From contig JBAJFG010000438.1 in assembly GCA_037903475.1 (NCBI GenBank), positions 248,001 through 312,000 on the forward strand: a stretch of DNA of 64,000 nucleotides, given 5' to 3'. Of this stretch, positions 10,288 through 19,800 are shown piece by piece. Position 1 is the stretch's first letter; every line of letters starts with the position of its first letter. A program made the translations under genes and the position numbers. Origin of the DNA: Ancylostoma caninum (lineage: Eukaryota; Nematoda; Chromadorea; Rhabditida; Ancylostomatidae). Under the pieces are notes generated by a model. That model did no database searches. It was given only the letters and a program-made list of their open reading frames with translations, and was not told the origin of the DNA.

Positions 10288-12504
10288 ATGCGCCATATGC
10301 ATAAGTGCAGTGATAGAACAGAAGAAATGCTAGTAGAGATTAACGCACGAAGTGGCAACTCTCTTTATAGGTACTTTAGGTACTTTACTTTATTAAACAA
10401 GTATGATATCAATAGGCTAATAGATCTTGCATTCACCGCACGGTTTATAGGTTTGAATTATGAACTAAAGTACAAGATATATGGGCTAATTGCTAATCCA
10501 TTTTGGGGCAAGAAGTCCAGAGATGAAAGTAAAAGGGAGGAACAATTTGCCAGTGTTCAATACTATGGAGACATTATACCTAAATTGAACTTAGATAAAA
10601 TATGTAACAAACCTGAAATCAAAGATATTATTGCTGGCTATATACATGATCCAGTAACCGTTCAGATAATTAAAGACTTGAGAATCAGAATTACTTATAG
10701 AACAAATCCACCATTAGCTTTGAAACTATTTAACTACAACAGGTTTCTCAGACAATTGGATGAAGAAGGTATCAAGTGTATAGTCAGCAGGGACTGTGCA
10801 TGCACAAAGTTTGTGGAGTTCGTCGATCCGCAACTTGGTCATGTGTGTACAGGAAATCTGGACATAATCAAGGATAGTAGGCTAAGAAAAATCTTTAGCA
10901 AAGGGACTAAATATAGAACACATGTTAACGTAACTAGGGAGCAGGTGTTAGCGGAAATAAGTAAGTTGGCAAGTGAGCTTGCAAGAAAACTCAGAACTAG
11001 AATTAGGTACGACAGGGTAGTAGAACAACAAATTGCGGAACGAATAAAAAATTATATGCAGAGATGTATCCGAGCAAGGTTATACAACTTGTACGATCCG
11101 ACAGATGTAGAAGAAGAAAACTATAGAAGCACAACATTATATGAGTTGCATAAAGATTTTATAATTACTCCAGTGGATAAAGCCTCATCTAACTTTAGCA
11201 TAACGTGTAAAAAGCTATATGTTATTATGATTAAAAAGGAAATGGAACAAACGAATAATGAAGAAAGTACGTACGTTCTTACTACTTTCAAAGAAGCAGA
11301 TATTAGAGAAATGCATAGGAGGCTTATTATTGGTCTAAATATAAAAACCGAAGAAAAGTTTAGGAGTGTACCCAATGTATACGGCATACCTAAAATGCAT
11401 AAAAACCCAATCAAGTTTCGTTTCATCACCGGGGAAAGGGACAGTTCACTTAAGCCATTGACAGTAACCTTGCAGAGGATACTATCACACTTTTGCAAAC
11501 ATTTCAGAAATTACTGTAATGTCATTAAACAGAGAACAGGCGTCAAGCATTTTTGGTCTATTGACAACAGCATGAAAATAGTCAATGATTACCTAGTAAT
11601 AGATAACGATACACAATTATTTTCAGCAGATTTCACGAGTCTTTTTACTAATCTACCTCATCATGTAGTCAAAGAAAATATTCGTAAGCTGATAACACTA
11701 TGTATGCGGGGATTAAATTACGTTGGAGTAATCAAAGATCAAATCAGCTACGCAATGGCTGATACAGGTAAGGGTAACTATTATAAAAAAGAAGATATCT
11801 TTTATATGGTAGACGCATTGCTAGGATCTAGTTATGTCTGTTTCGGTGGTACTGTATATCAACAAATCAAAGGCATTCCACAGGGAGCCTCATGCAGTCC
11901 GCAACTAGCTGATATGACACTAGCATATATGGAATATGAATTCATTAAACGTAAACTGAATGCAGAGGATAGAAGAGCAACGCAAATGTATAATGGTACT
12001 TATCGATACATTGATGACATTTTACATGTATCAAACAATGCTGCAGAATTTGAAGCAAATCTCAATGAGATATATCATTCTTCTCTAAATATAGAAAAAA
12101 CAAACATTAATTTGAAAGAAACTAATTTTCTAGATCTTAAGATACGTTTGGAAAGAAAAGAAGTTAGATACAGTCTCTATAATAAAACCGATGACTATAG
12201 CTTCAAAGTTATTAGATACCCAAATTGTAAGTCCAACATCCTACGTTTCATAATAACAAATACATTTGTAGCAGAAGTGATTAGAATAGGTAGGACGTGT
12301 TTTAGGATTGAAGACTTTGAAAGTAGGGTGATAGAGTTGTGTGAAGTTAGCATACAGAATGGTTGGACACCTTTAGTAATAATTAGAACTGTATGTAATG
12401 CGCTCAGAGATAGGCCGTACATATTGCGTAGGTACGGTTTAACTAATGCTGTCCATCTTCCGTTATTGCATGAAATTAATGCTAGAATTAGAAACATGAC
12501 ATAG
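10288..12504 (+). CDS. Penelope-like-element-type reverse transcriptase, intact, no GIY-YIG domain seen
   Basis: One uninterrupted 738-codon frame. The N-terminal region has a CIVSRDCACTKF cysteine segment (about residue 164) and HVCTGNLDII (about 185), followed by SKGTKY. The RT core shows ITPVDKAS (about 292), YGIPKMHK (about 364), a palm motif SADFTSLFTN (first catalytic Asp near 448), IPQGASCSPQLAD (about 530), the catalytic YRYIDDI (Asp near 576-577) and NFLDLK (thumb). PKMHK, TSLFTN and NFLD are typical of Penelope-like and telomerase-like RTs. About 160 residues follow YIDD and I see no GIY-YIG nuclease on either side. The frame is markedly AT-rich against its surroundings. It looks functional but its integration mechanism is unclear. 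Confidence 0.75.
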   Translation: MRHMHKCSDRTEEMLVEINARSGNSLYRYFRYFTLLNKYDINRLIDLAFTARFIGLNYELKYKIYGLIANPFWGKKSRDESKREEQFASVQYYGDIIPKLNLDKICNKPEIKDIIAGYIHDPVTVQIIKDLRIRITYRTNPPLALKLFNYNRFLRQLDEEGIKCIVSRDCACTKFVEFVDPQLGHVCTGNLDIIKDSRLRKIFSKGTKYRTHVNVTREQVLAEISKLASELARKLRTRIRYDRVVEQQIAERIKNYMQRCIRARLYNLYDPTDVEEENYRSTTLYELHKDFIITPVDKASSNFSITCKKLYVIMIKKEMEQTNNEESTYVLTTFKEADIREMHRRLIIGLNIKTEEKFRSVPNVYGIPKMHKNPIKFRFITGERDSSLKPLTVTLQRILSHFCKHFRNYCNVIKQRTGVKHFWSIDNSMKIVNDYLVIDNDTQLFSADFTSLFTNLPHHVVKENIRKLITLCMRGLNYVGVIKDQISYAMADTGKGNYYKKEDIFYMVDALLGSSYVCFGGTVYQQIKGIPQGASCSPQLADMTLAYMEYEFIKRKLNAEDRRATQMYNGTYRYIDDILHVSNNAAEFEANLNEIYHSSLNIEKTNINLKETNFLDLKIRLERKEVRYSLYNKTDDYSFKVIRYPNCKSNILRFIITNTFVAEVIRIGRTCFRIEDFESRVIELCEVSIQNGWTPLVIIRTVCNALRDRPYILRRYGLTNAVHLPLLHEINARIRNMT

Positions 12505-12547
12505 AAGTGGCGCACTTTTTTGAATAACTAGGTCACTGGCACAGGAC

Positions 12548-12557
12548 GTATATAAGG
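12548..12557 (+). promoter_or_regulatory. TATA-like box behind the RT
   Basis: GTATATAAGG lies 44 bases after the RT stop. Penelope-like elements often carry promoters in their terminal repeats, so this may belong to the element's 3' repeat. Confidence 0.35.
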
Positions 12558-12652
12558 ACAGAGAAACACAACTGAGTTTCTTCATCTACTACACCTTGTA
12601 CCTCTCTCATTCTCACTCTCATCTCATTTGTATAGCATTAAGCACTTTTGAA

Positions 12653-12748
12653 GCTTCCTTGGGAACTACTGATGAAAGGGTCCATGACCCGGGGGCGCCA
12701 AGGAAAGCTACACTTCCGGTCTAGTTCAAGCCCCGGAACCGGTAGTGT
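12653..12748 (+). other. Two consecutive stem-loops in the 3' flank of the RT
   Basis: GCTTCCTTGG (12653-12662) pairs with CCAAGGAAAGC (12698-12708), enclosing CTGATGA and a GGGTC-CAT-GACCC hairpin. Immediately after, ACACTTCCGGT (12710-12720) pairs with ACCGGTAGTGT (12738-12748). The region may be a structured RNA of the retroelement. It does not fit the hammerhead core as written. Confidence 0.4.
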
Positions 12749-12755
12749 GAAAACA

Positions 12756-14238
12756 TTAGGATGTTTGACTGCTGTGTTCTTGACACCATTCTTTATTACA
12801 TTCATTCACAGATGAATCAGGACCTCTAATGCTTTTCATAGATAGGATGTTACAACTCTCTGTGTATATGCAAGACCTACCACCGCCGCTAGCAACACCT
12901 GCACCAACATCACAACTTCCACCAGCAAAACCAGGTCATCGGTAAGTCTGTTCTTCGCATTTTGGATTTCAACATCTCAACTGTTGTATCCTTTTTTGTG
13001 TCGCTTCGTTTTATCCTTGTTCTCCTGCTGCGCACATTCCGCTTCCCTCTTTCTTCTCTGGTGCATTTTCGTAAGCGCAGATTAACTTGGTGCGCAAAAT
13101 TTTAGCCTTTGTTCCACTTTCGAAAGTGCGTTACATTGTTCACATTTTACCTGTTCGAGTTTTTGGCAGTACACCAAAATCTACGTCCGTGAAACATTCG
13201 TTGAAAAATGATACCAAGCTGAATGCGGGGTGTTTCGCTGCCTCCTCCACACCACTCATTGGCACTTTCGAACACGTGTTGTAATTCCATAACTTAGCTC
13301 TTCTGATCCCTTCCCGTCCCAAAATTCTTAACCGGGTTGGAAATTCTATTACTTCTGCGTGCATTGCTCTCACTCAGCCTGATGATGTCTCTCTCTATAC
13401 TGCCACTTTTTTTGAAAAACGAGTTCAGTGAAAGAATTGATATTTACTGCAAGGCTGAGTATTTCCTTTCTTGCCTAAATGGAAGCTACACTTTCTAACG
13501 GCTCAACTTACGAGCTTTTCTGTCTGGGTCCCTAAGAAAGTGTTTCTTTTCTCTGGCTGGGTGATTTCTTCGTTTTTATCCGGGTGAGTACCAGTCTCTA
13601 TCTTTTCTTAGTTAACCTACCGGTTATTTTATCCGGGTCTCTGAAGGTTTTTTTTTGCGTCCGTCACAACTTTTTTGTCAAAGTGAATTCCACTTCTTTT
13701 TTCTTGGATGATTCACGAGTGTTTTTTTTTTCAGTATCCGTTTCTTCACTTCCACGAAGACTTGCTTTTTTGGCTGGTTGACTATCACCTTTTTTGTTTT
13801 GAGAGCGACCCATTGCAGATTAAATGTGAAAGGAATGGAATCTTTCCTGAGCCACTCGCCAAATGGCGTTAAGGCAATCGAGGAAGTGGCGCATTCGAAT
13901 TACTCATTCATTCGACTTCCAAGACCTTCAGTGACAACATTCATTTTCTCTCCATCATTAATATCCTGGAGATTATCTGAGTCATCTGATTTGCTCCAGG
14001 ATAAGCACTTTTGGACATGAATGGGGGAGAGTGGCAACGTTAGCTACCTGCATATGTGGCAGATGTGGTTGGAAAGATGAACATATACAGTATAAAGAAG
14101 ACAAATCCATAGACTTCTTTCATTTTGTCAGACATATGGAAATCAATTGAGCATTGTATAAAAAATGATGATGGCACATATTAGCAGCATACTTTAGCAA
14201 AATCCTTGAATACCATTATATTCCAAGAGATCTTCTTT
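12756..14238. other. Spacer with pyrimidine-rich tracts
   Basis: T-rich runs dominate 13500-13800 on the plus strand. No gene or mobile-element motif is recognisable. Confidence 0.4.
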
Positions 14239-14515
14239 CATGCAAGGAGATCTTGTGTTTTTATGAGGCTATAGAATGCCGGACACCTTGAATTTTCTAT
14301 TTTGAGCCTACTGATGAACCTATCGTGAAGCCCTGCCGATTTACCCTTTACCCACTTTAACCAAATATCATTCACTCTTCTACATTGCGCTTGGAATTCT
14401 TATACAGTTGCTTGACGATAAATTGTGCAGTCTACGAGGTGCGCTGTTGTTATTTCACGATCCAAGACCTGAGGTAGTACCACAAACTCGCCACCCTTAT
14501 CGCTCACTGAAAGGC
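14239..14515 (-). pseudogene. Inverted segment of the Penelope-like element
   Basis: Minus-strand reading gives SDKGGEFVVLPQVLDREIT, then after a frameshift a segment with VNDIWLKW and HDRFISRLKIENSRC, then PAFYSLIKTQDLL. In related elements these directly precede the KIRPISSCVGG segment, which here lies on the plus strand a few bases beyond 14515. Confidence 0.75.
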
Positions 14516-15957
14516 TGATGGATTCTTTCGATATGAGCTCAATGTCTCCGGAAAGCTTCAAAATAAGACCAATAAGCAGTTGCGTGGGTGGACCATCGGA
14601 TGGAATTTCTTGGTTCCTGAACAAAATCGTAAATCATCAGCTCAGTAAGATGCGTTCTTATTTATCCAACACATGCCAATTTGTCGACATCCTGCGAAAC
14701 GCTGAAAGTCATTCGACGTAACATCGCTGTACACTAATGTTCAGAATAGCGAAGCATTGCAAGCTGTGTCAGAAATGTTGGATAAATACGCTGCAACCAT
14801 AAACACCTTTGGGCCTAGCAAATCACGCATAATGATCCTCACAAGCAAATGTTTGAATCTTTTAGTGGTCTGGGACCTATCACTCCCAGTTACGAGAACT
14901 TGCCATAAGTCAGAGACTGGCATCAGCCCTGGCAATCTGTTTCATGAGCAGGATAGAACAATCACTGCTAGCTGGCGTGCCGCTCATGTACTGCTGGTAC
15001 ATTAACTACTGTTGTATAGTTACATCGATGGACGAATGCTTCGGAGTTTTGAATAACCAGTCGCAGTACATCAGACTGACGAGAGAAACGCCGCGTAATG
15101 GATGGCTACCTTATCTCAACACGCAAGTGAAGCTGTCCAAAGGCATTGTGACTGTTAAATGGTATCGCAAGGAGACCTCAAAAAACATCCTTATTCACGC
15201 TAGCTCCGCACACTCGGCAGCAAGGAAACGTACTGTGGTCCGGAATATGTTCAAAACTGCTGTCGAAGTGTGCACCGGTGAAATTGAGCGCTGTGATTTA
15301 CGAAAGGTGGCTGCCCAAATAGCCACCAGCAATGGTTATTCAATGCCTCCACGCAGGCCTAAGCCTTCCATTGAGATTAGTAACCAATTCCAACGCGAAC
15401 ACAAAATCCCTCTTTTCATGCCTTTCACTTCGGACAAATTTTGCGCGGCTATTCGACAGTGTTTTGCTCCGGCTCAGCTGCAAGATGATGTCTTGTTGGT
15501 AAGCATTCCTAACGATAACCTCAGAAAGCAGTTGGTTCGCAACCGTCTCTACTATATAGAATGCACAACAGAACACTATGTGATATGTCCGTAGGGAAAA
15601 GCAGACGACTGTGCAGTGGTGGGGGGAGTGTATCAAATTGAATGTTTGGAATGTCATGCGCTCTTCTTTGGAGAAACTGACAGAGTGCTCAACGTGCGCA
15701 TCAAGGAGCATCTAGCTAGCACGGGGCGAGGGAGCTTAACATCACCACTTGGTAGGCACAGGAACGACGTGCATGGCGGGAATGATTTCTGTGTTAAATA
15801 TAATATTTTGAGATATGAAACAGAGGTTTCAGCCAGAAAAGCGCTAGAAGCCTTCTGGATTGCGGCTAGAAACCTGAAAGTGATTAACAGGAATGAGGGT
15901 TATGTATCACCAGTGATTTCCTACCGCACATATTGTTATGCGAGCTGTAGACTGTAA
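14239..15957 (+). pseudogene. Decayed Penelope-like element with GIY-YIG domain and an internal inversion
   Basis: The middle of the polyprotein is readable. On the plus strand from about 14540: SFKIRPISSCVGGPSDGISW, then after a stop QAVSEMLDKYA, then frame 14944-15594 with WLPYLNTQVKLSKG and VKWYRKETSKN, and finally 15616-15957 with GVYQIECLECHALFFGET and RIKEHL, a GIY-YIG nuclease. The RT catalytic site, expected as YIDD, reads YINY, so it is dead. The earlier RT motifs (SDKGGEFVVLP and AFYSLIKT) sit on the minus strand at 14239-14515, showing an inversion inside the copy. Stops and frameshifts separate the pieces. Confidence 0.85.
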
Positions 15958-16712
15958 ATAACGTAAGATGTGGACCGCCAAGTAGGTCTTACTTGTCCGC
16001 AGCGACAGTCTCCTGTGATTTTCCGCAAGAACGGTGGTGGCAAGGTTGATTAACCCTTCATCCTGAGTCTTTTGTAGTAGCAAGCTTGGTGTAATATTGG
16101 GAAACTGGCAGGGTGAGGGGAGACGTTTGGCGGTTTCAATCACTGATAAGAACCGCGAGCCACTTTTAGGCCTCCGAAGACGACGATCTGCTCGAAACGT
16201 CAGGCACATAAAGTTTACCACCTAACAACCTGGTTGGCAGAAGAAGTCTTCCTTGTCTTTCTTTGCTTGATGTTGGACAGATCTGGCTGGTGTACAGCAT
16301 AAGTTCTATAGCGAGCGCATTTTTTCCAAGCTTTGCCACGAGTTCTTTCCTGTTCTGTAGCGAGAAACACATTCTGTCAGAAAACTTTTATATTCGCCGA
16401 CCCACTCGGAGTTTTAAAAAAACACTAGCCCTCAATGATCACAAAGAAACCTGATTCGAATGCCAACAAAGGTATTTGTCTTTGCTTGGTTAGCAACGGC
16501 TCCGACAAGCAACGTTCCTTCATGAAGCGGAAAAAGGAACGAGTTTGTGCTGCAACCTACAACTACTTGAGCAAGGTGACATCTAACACAGTCTGAACCG
16601 AGCTCGGTAATAAATGGTGCTTAATTACAGATTTCCTGACTAACCCTATCTATGTAGGTACACAGAATAAATTGCAAATTGTCTCTTGCATATGTAGACT
16701 AGGAGGTCATTT
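15958..16712. other. Element 3' flank and downstream region of DPD
   Basis: The first ~250 bases may be the 3' tail of the Penelope-like element. The rest holds the expected 3' UTR of DPD, but I cannot place a poly(A) signal with confidence. Confidence 0.4.
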
Positions 16713-16863
16713 TCAGTTTTCGTCTATAATTGGATATCCTTGGTCGTCGACTCTGACGACTTTTGGGGTTCCTGGTTCAAACTGCGGTGGGACTCCACGC
16801 TTCGGAGGCTTCCATGCTCCGGTCCTTGGCACCATTTGTATGCATTCTGGGATCGGGCAGACA
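16713..16863 (-). CDS. dpyd-1: DPD exon 27 and stop
   Basis: Encodes [14 protein letters not shown] through the end GYPIIDEN and TGA. VCP supplies the last cluster Cys. The preceding intron is only 96 bases. Confidence 0.95.
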
Positions 16864-19800
16864 CTGAAGTGTCAGTGACATAAACAATATGGAAAACAGT
16901 AGAAGCGTGAACAGCCAACTGATTTCGCTATTTTCAGCTCCTTGACAGATTCCAATCACCTGTAGCACAGCGTGCACCCTGTACAGTCGTCCTCATTTAC
17001 TTTCGGTTGATGAGTGTCTCTATTGAACGAAATGGCCTGATATCCAGAGTCGTTGCACGTCATGTAACATTTTCCACAGTTGATGCACATGTCCTAAACA
17101 TGAAATCCCTGTTTTATTTTTCTTGCGATAGGAAAAAAACGAGTTTATATGCTCCTACGTCGTCGATGAGGGCGACTTTCTGTTGCTGATTGTCCAGTGT
17201 AACGTAGGGTCCGATTCGAGGAAGGGCGGTGCCAATGACGTCCTGAAAACAAGCATGGTCCTCGAACTCAGGGTTAGAAACATACTACTTTCAGGAAACA
17301 TTCAAACTGGTATTTTCAGATTTTTTAACGAACAACACACCTGTACTGTCGGAATCTCGCTAATAGTCAAGTCCGGACGTGCTGCAAAGACGCTTTCAAC
17401 GGGAACAGGACCGCTTTTAGCCAGGACGTCCTTCTCCAGTTTTGTACGTTCTTCGCGATACTTTCCAAAGTGAGGTAAGCCCTGTTACAATGGAAGAATA
17501 CAAGTTGCAATGTCCACCTAGAATTAGTTCACCAGAAACTTCTCACCACGTCCTTCAACAAGAGAGGTTTTCCCTTCTGGTGTTTTTCCACAGGCGGGCT
17601 TTGACCATCCCAATCCTTCAGGGATTTAGCTGCTTTCAAGTACAGAAGTGCACGTAGGCCTGTGCAATAATCTTCCACGACAGTGAAATCCTGGTTTTGC
17701 ACAGCGGAGCACACCTAAACATGTGCAAGCAATAGAATTCCTTTTTCATCAGATAGGGTGTGATTGTGTGATTAACAATTTCTTCATGGCACGAGCTGAT
17801 CAAGAGCGATGGAACAGTGACATCAGTAAAATACGCGGGCGCGCTGACAATCAGGGTGACAGTGCGCAGATGCGACGGCGCATGCGAGCAGGTCTGGACC
17901 ACTGGAGTCTCCTTCTCCCATTGTAACATGGTATTTGTGAGATAAAAATATTTTCTCCTACAGCAAAAAAAGGCCTTTCTTGCACCAACTTGCCTCCACA
18001 AATTTGCATAAATTGCGCTCATCCTCTCCCAGCCACTGCATCCCCAAATTTTGTACACCATAAGGTCTAGGTCTGTCAGATAGCGTGCAAGTAACATTTC
18101 ATTCAAGGACATACTTGAAGAACAGAAGCTCCAGCATTCAGAAAAGCTAGGCCAGTCTCAGCACTTTCAATTCCACCAGTGGCCATGATAGGAAATCCTC
18201 TCAGCTGATTTGCAATCGCAGACACTGCCTTGAGCGCGATGGGGCGAATTGCAGAACCAGACATGCCTCCATACGTTGTCCTACAATTGAATGTTGGAAA
18301 ATGAGCGACGCTTTTGGAACAAAAAAGATGACGGTGGACTGTGATAGCAGAGCTCGCGCACCTCTTTTCCTTGCCGATTGCAGGCCAGGAAGTTCCGTCA
18401 GCTTTCATGTGCATTAGCCCAGAAACGGTGTTTGTAGCTGTCACACCACTCGCTCCTCCCTCCTTAGCAGCAGCGGCTATCGCTCGGATATCCGTGATAT
18501 TAGGAGTCATTTTCGGAAAGAATGGAATCTGAAAATGAATCGTTGTTCTACAGCGCTAGTTCATTGACGTACCTTTTTACTCATATCTTATATATTATGT
18601 GTTATACACTATCTTGCATAGCAGTTTATAAAAAGTTATGTTGCATATACTGCTACAAATGATCACTGTCAAGAATTTTGAGGAGCGTATAAGTATAAGG
18701 ATTGCTCCATACTCTATCTACATAAAATTAGAATCAGGTAAGCCAACATTGCTTAAATCGAACTAGAATTCATGAAACGCTCGTTCCTGGTAGAGAACAT
18801 CTTTTATTGCAAGGGTTGCAGTTGCTCAATTCAATCCCACCCAGGGTCAAGCGTGATGATGATAGAAAGTCGACCCTCATACGACCTCCCCCCCCCTCTC
18901 AGCCGCCAAAAATACGATTCCCCTTTCGTACACAAATTTCGAATGAGATGAGAAATGATAACGAAAATGCAGACACTACTCGGCTTCAAACTTAAAGGTA
19001 ATAGCAGCAGTAGGAGTAGCCATCGTGTACACCACAGGGGTTCGATCCCCCCTCTATCCAGAATTTTTGCAAAAAGTTGGAATATACGCGTTTAGCGAAT
19101 ATCCTTCTGAAAGCATGAGTTCAGACTTGCTCAAGCAATTCCCTTCAGATTTATTATGAAAAATATCGATATACGTCATCTATGTACATAGTCAAGGGTT
19201 CGATCAATTTCAAGGCTAAAACTTTTGCACTAATTGAAATAACGTGCGCTTGTAGTGGGCTCGAAATAATCGAACGTAGTGCCCAAAAGGACACTAAATC
19301 AGTTTGCAGGACTGGGCAGGACTAGCGGTACGAATGTGCAAAAGTTTTCATCTAAAATTTTGGCTTGCTCAGAGGTGTGGTTGTAGATGGACATGAATAG
19401 GAGGACATCTAGCCAGTAGAGGTGCCAATTTTTCCCAGTTTTAAGTAGTCGAAGGCTTGCGCTTTTAGGCTATTTGGCTCCTTTGTCCACAGTTGCCTCC
19501 ACCGCGATTCAATTCCGTCGATAAAAATATGTAAAAAAGGCCATTTTTATCGACAAAACCTCGTCGTCGTAATTCTTCTGCTGAATCTTTTCTTTTCAAC
19601 CTGGAGACTTGAAACTTGGCGGTGAAGCACAGTCGGGTGGGTTCCATAGAATCATTTCTTATCGGCTCGCAGGACTGTGTAGGACTGGCAGTACGAACGT
19701 GCGAACATTTTCACCAAAAATTTTGACCTGCTGGGAGGCATGGTTGTAGTTGGACATGAATAGCAGGAAAAGTGGCCGGAAGAGGTGCCAATTTTTCCTC

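Noticed and set aside
12669..12708. Hammerhead ribozyme suggested by CTGATGA downstream of the Penelope-type RT
   Set aside because: The hairpin after CTGATGA is not followed by the required GAAA core; the only GAAA lies after an unpaired GGGGGCGCCAAG stretch. I keep it only as a possible structured RNA.
19015..19060. tRNA gene suggested by GGGGTTCGATCCCCC
   Set aside because: No acceptor or anticodon arm can be folded around it, and it lies inside a hAT-type repeat.
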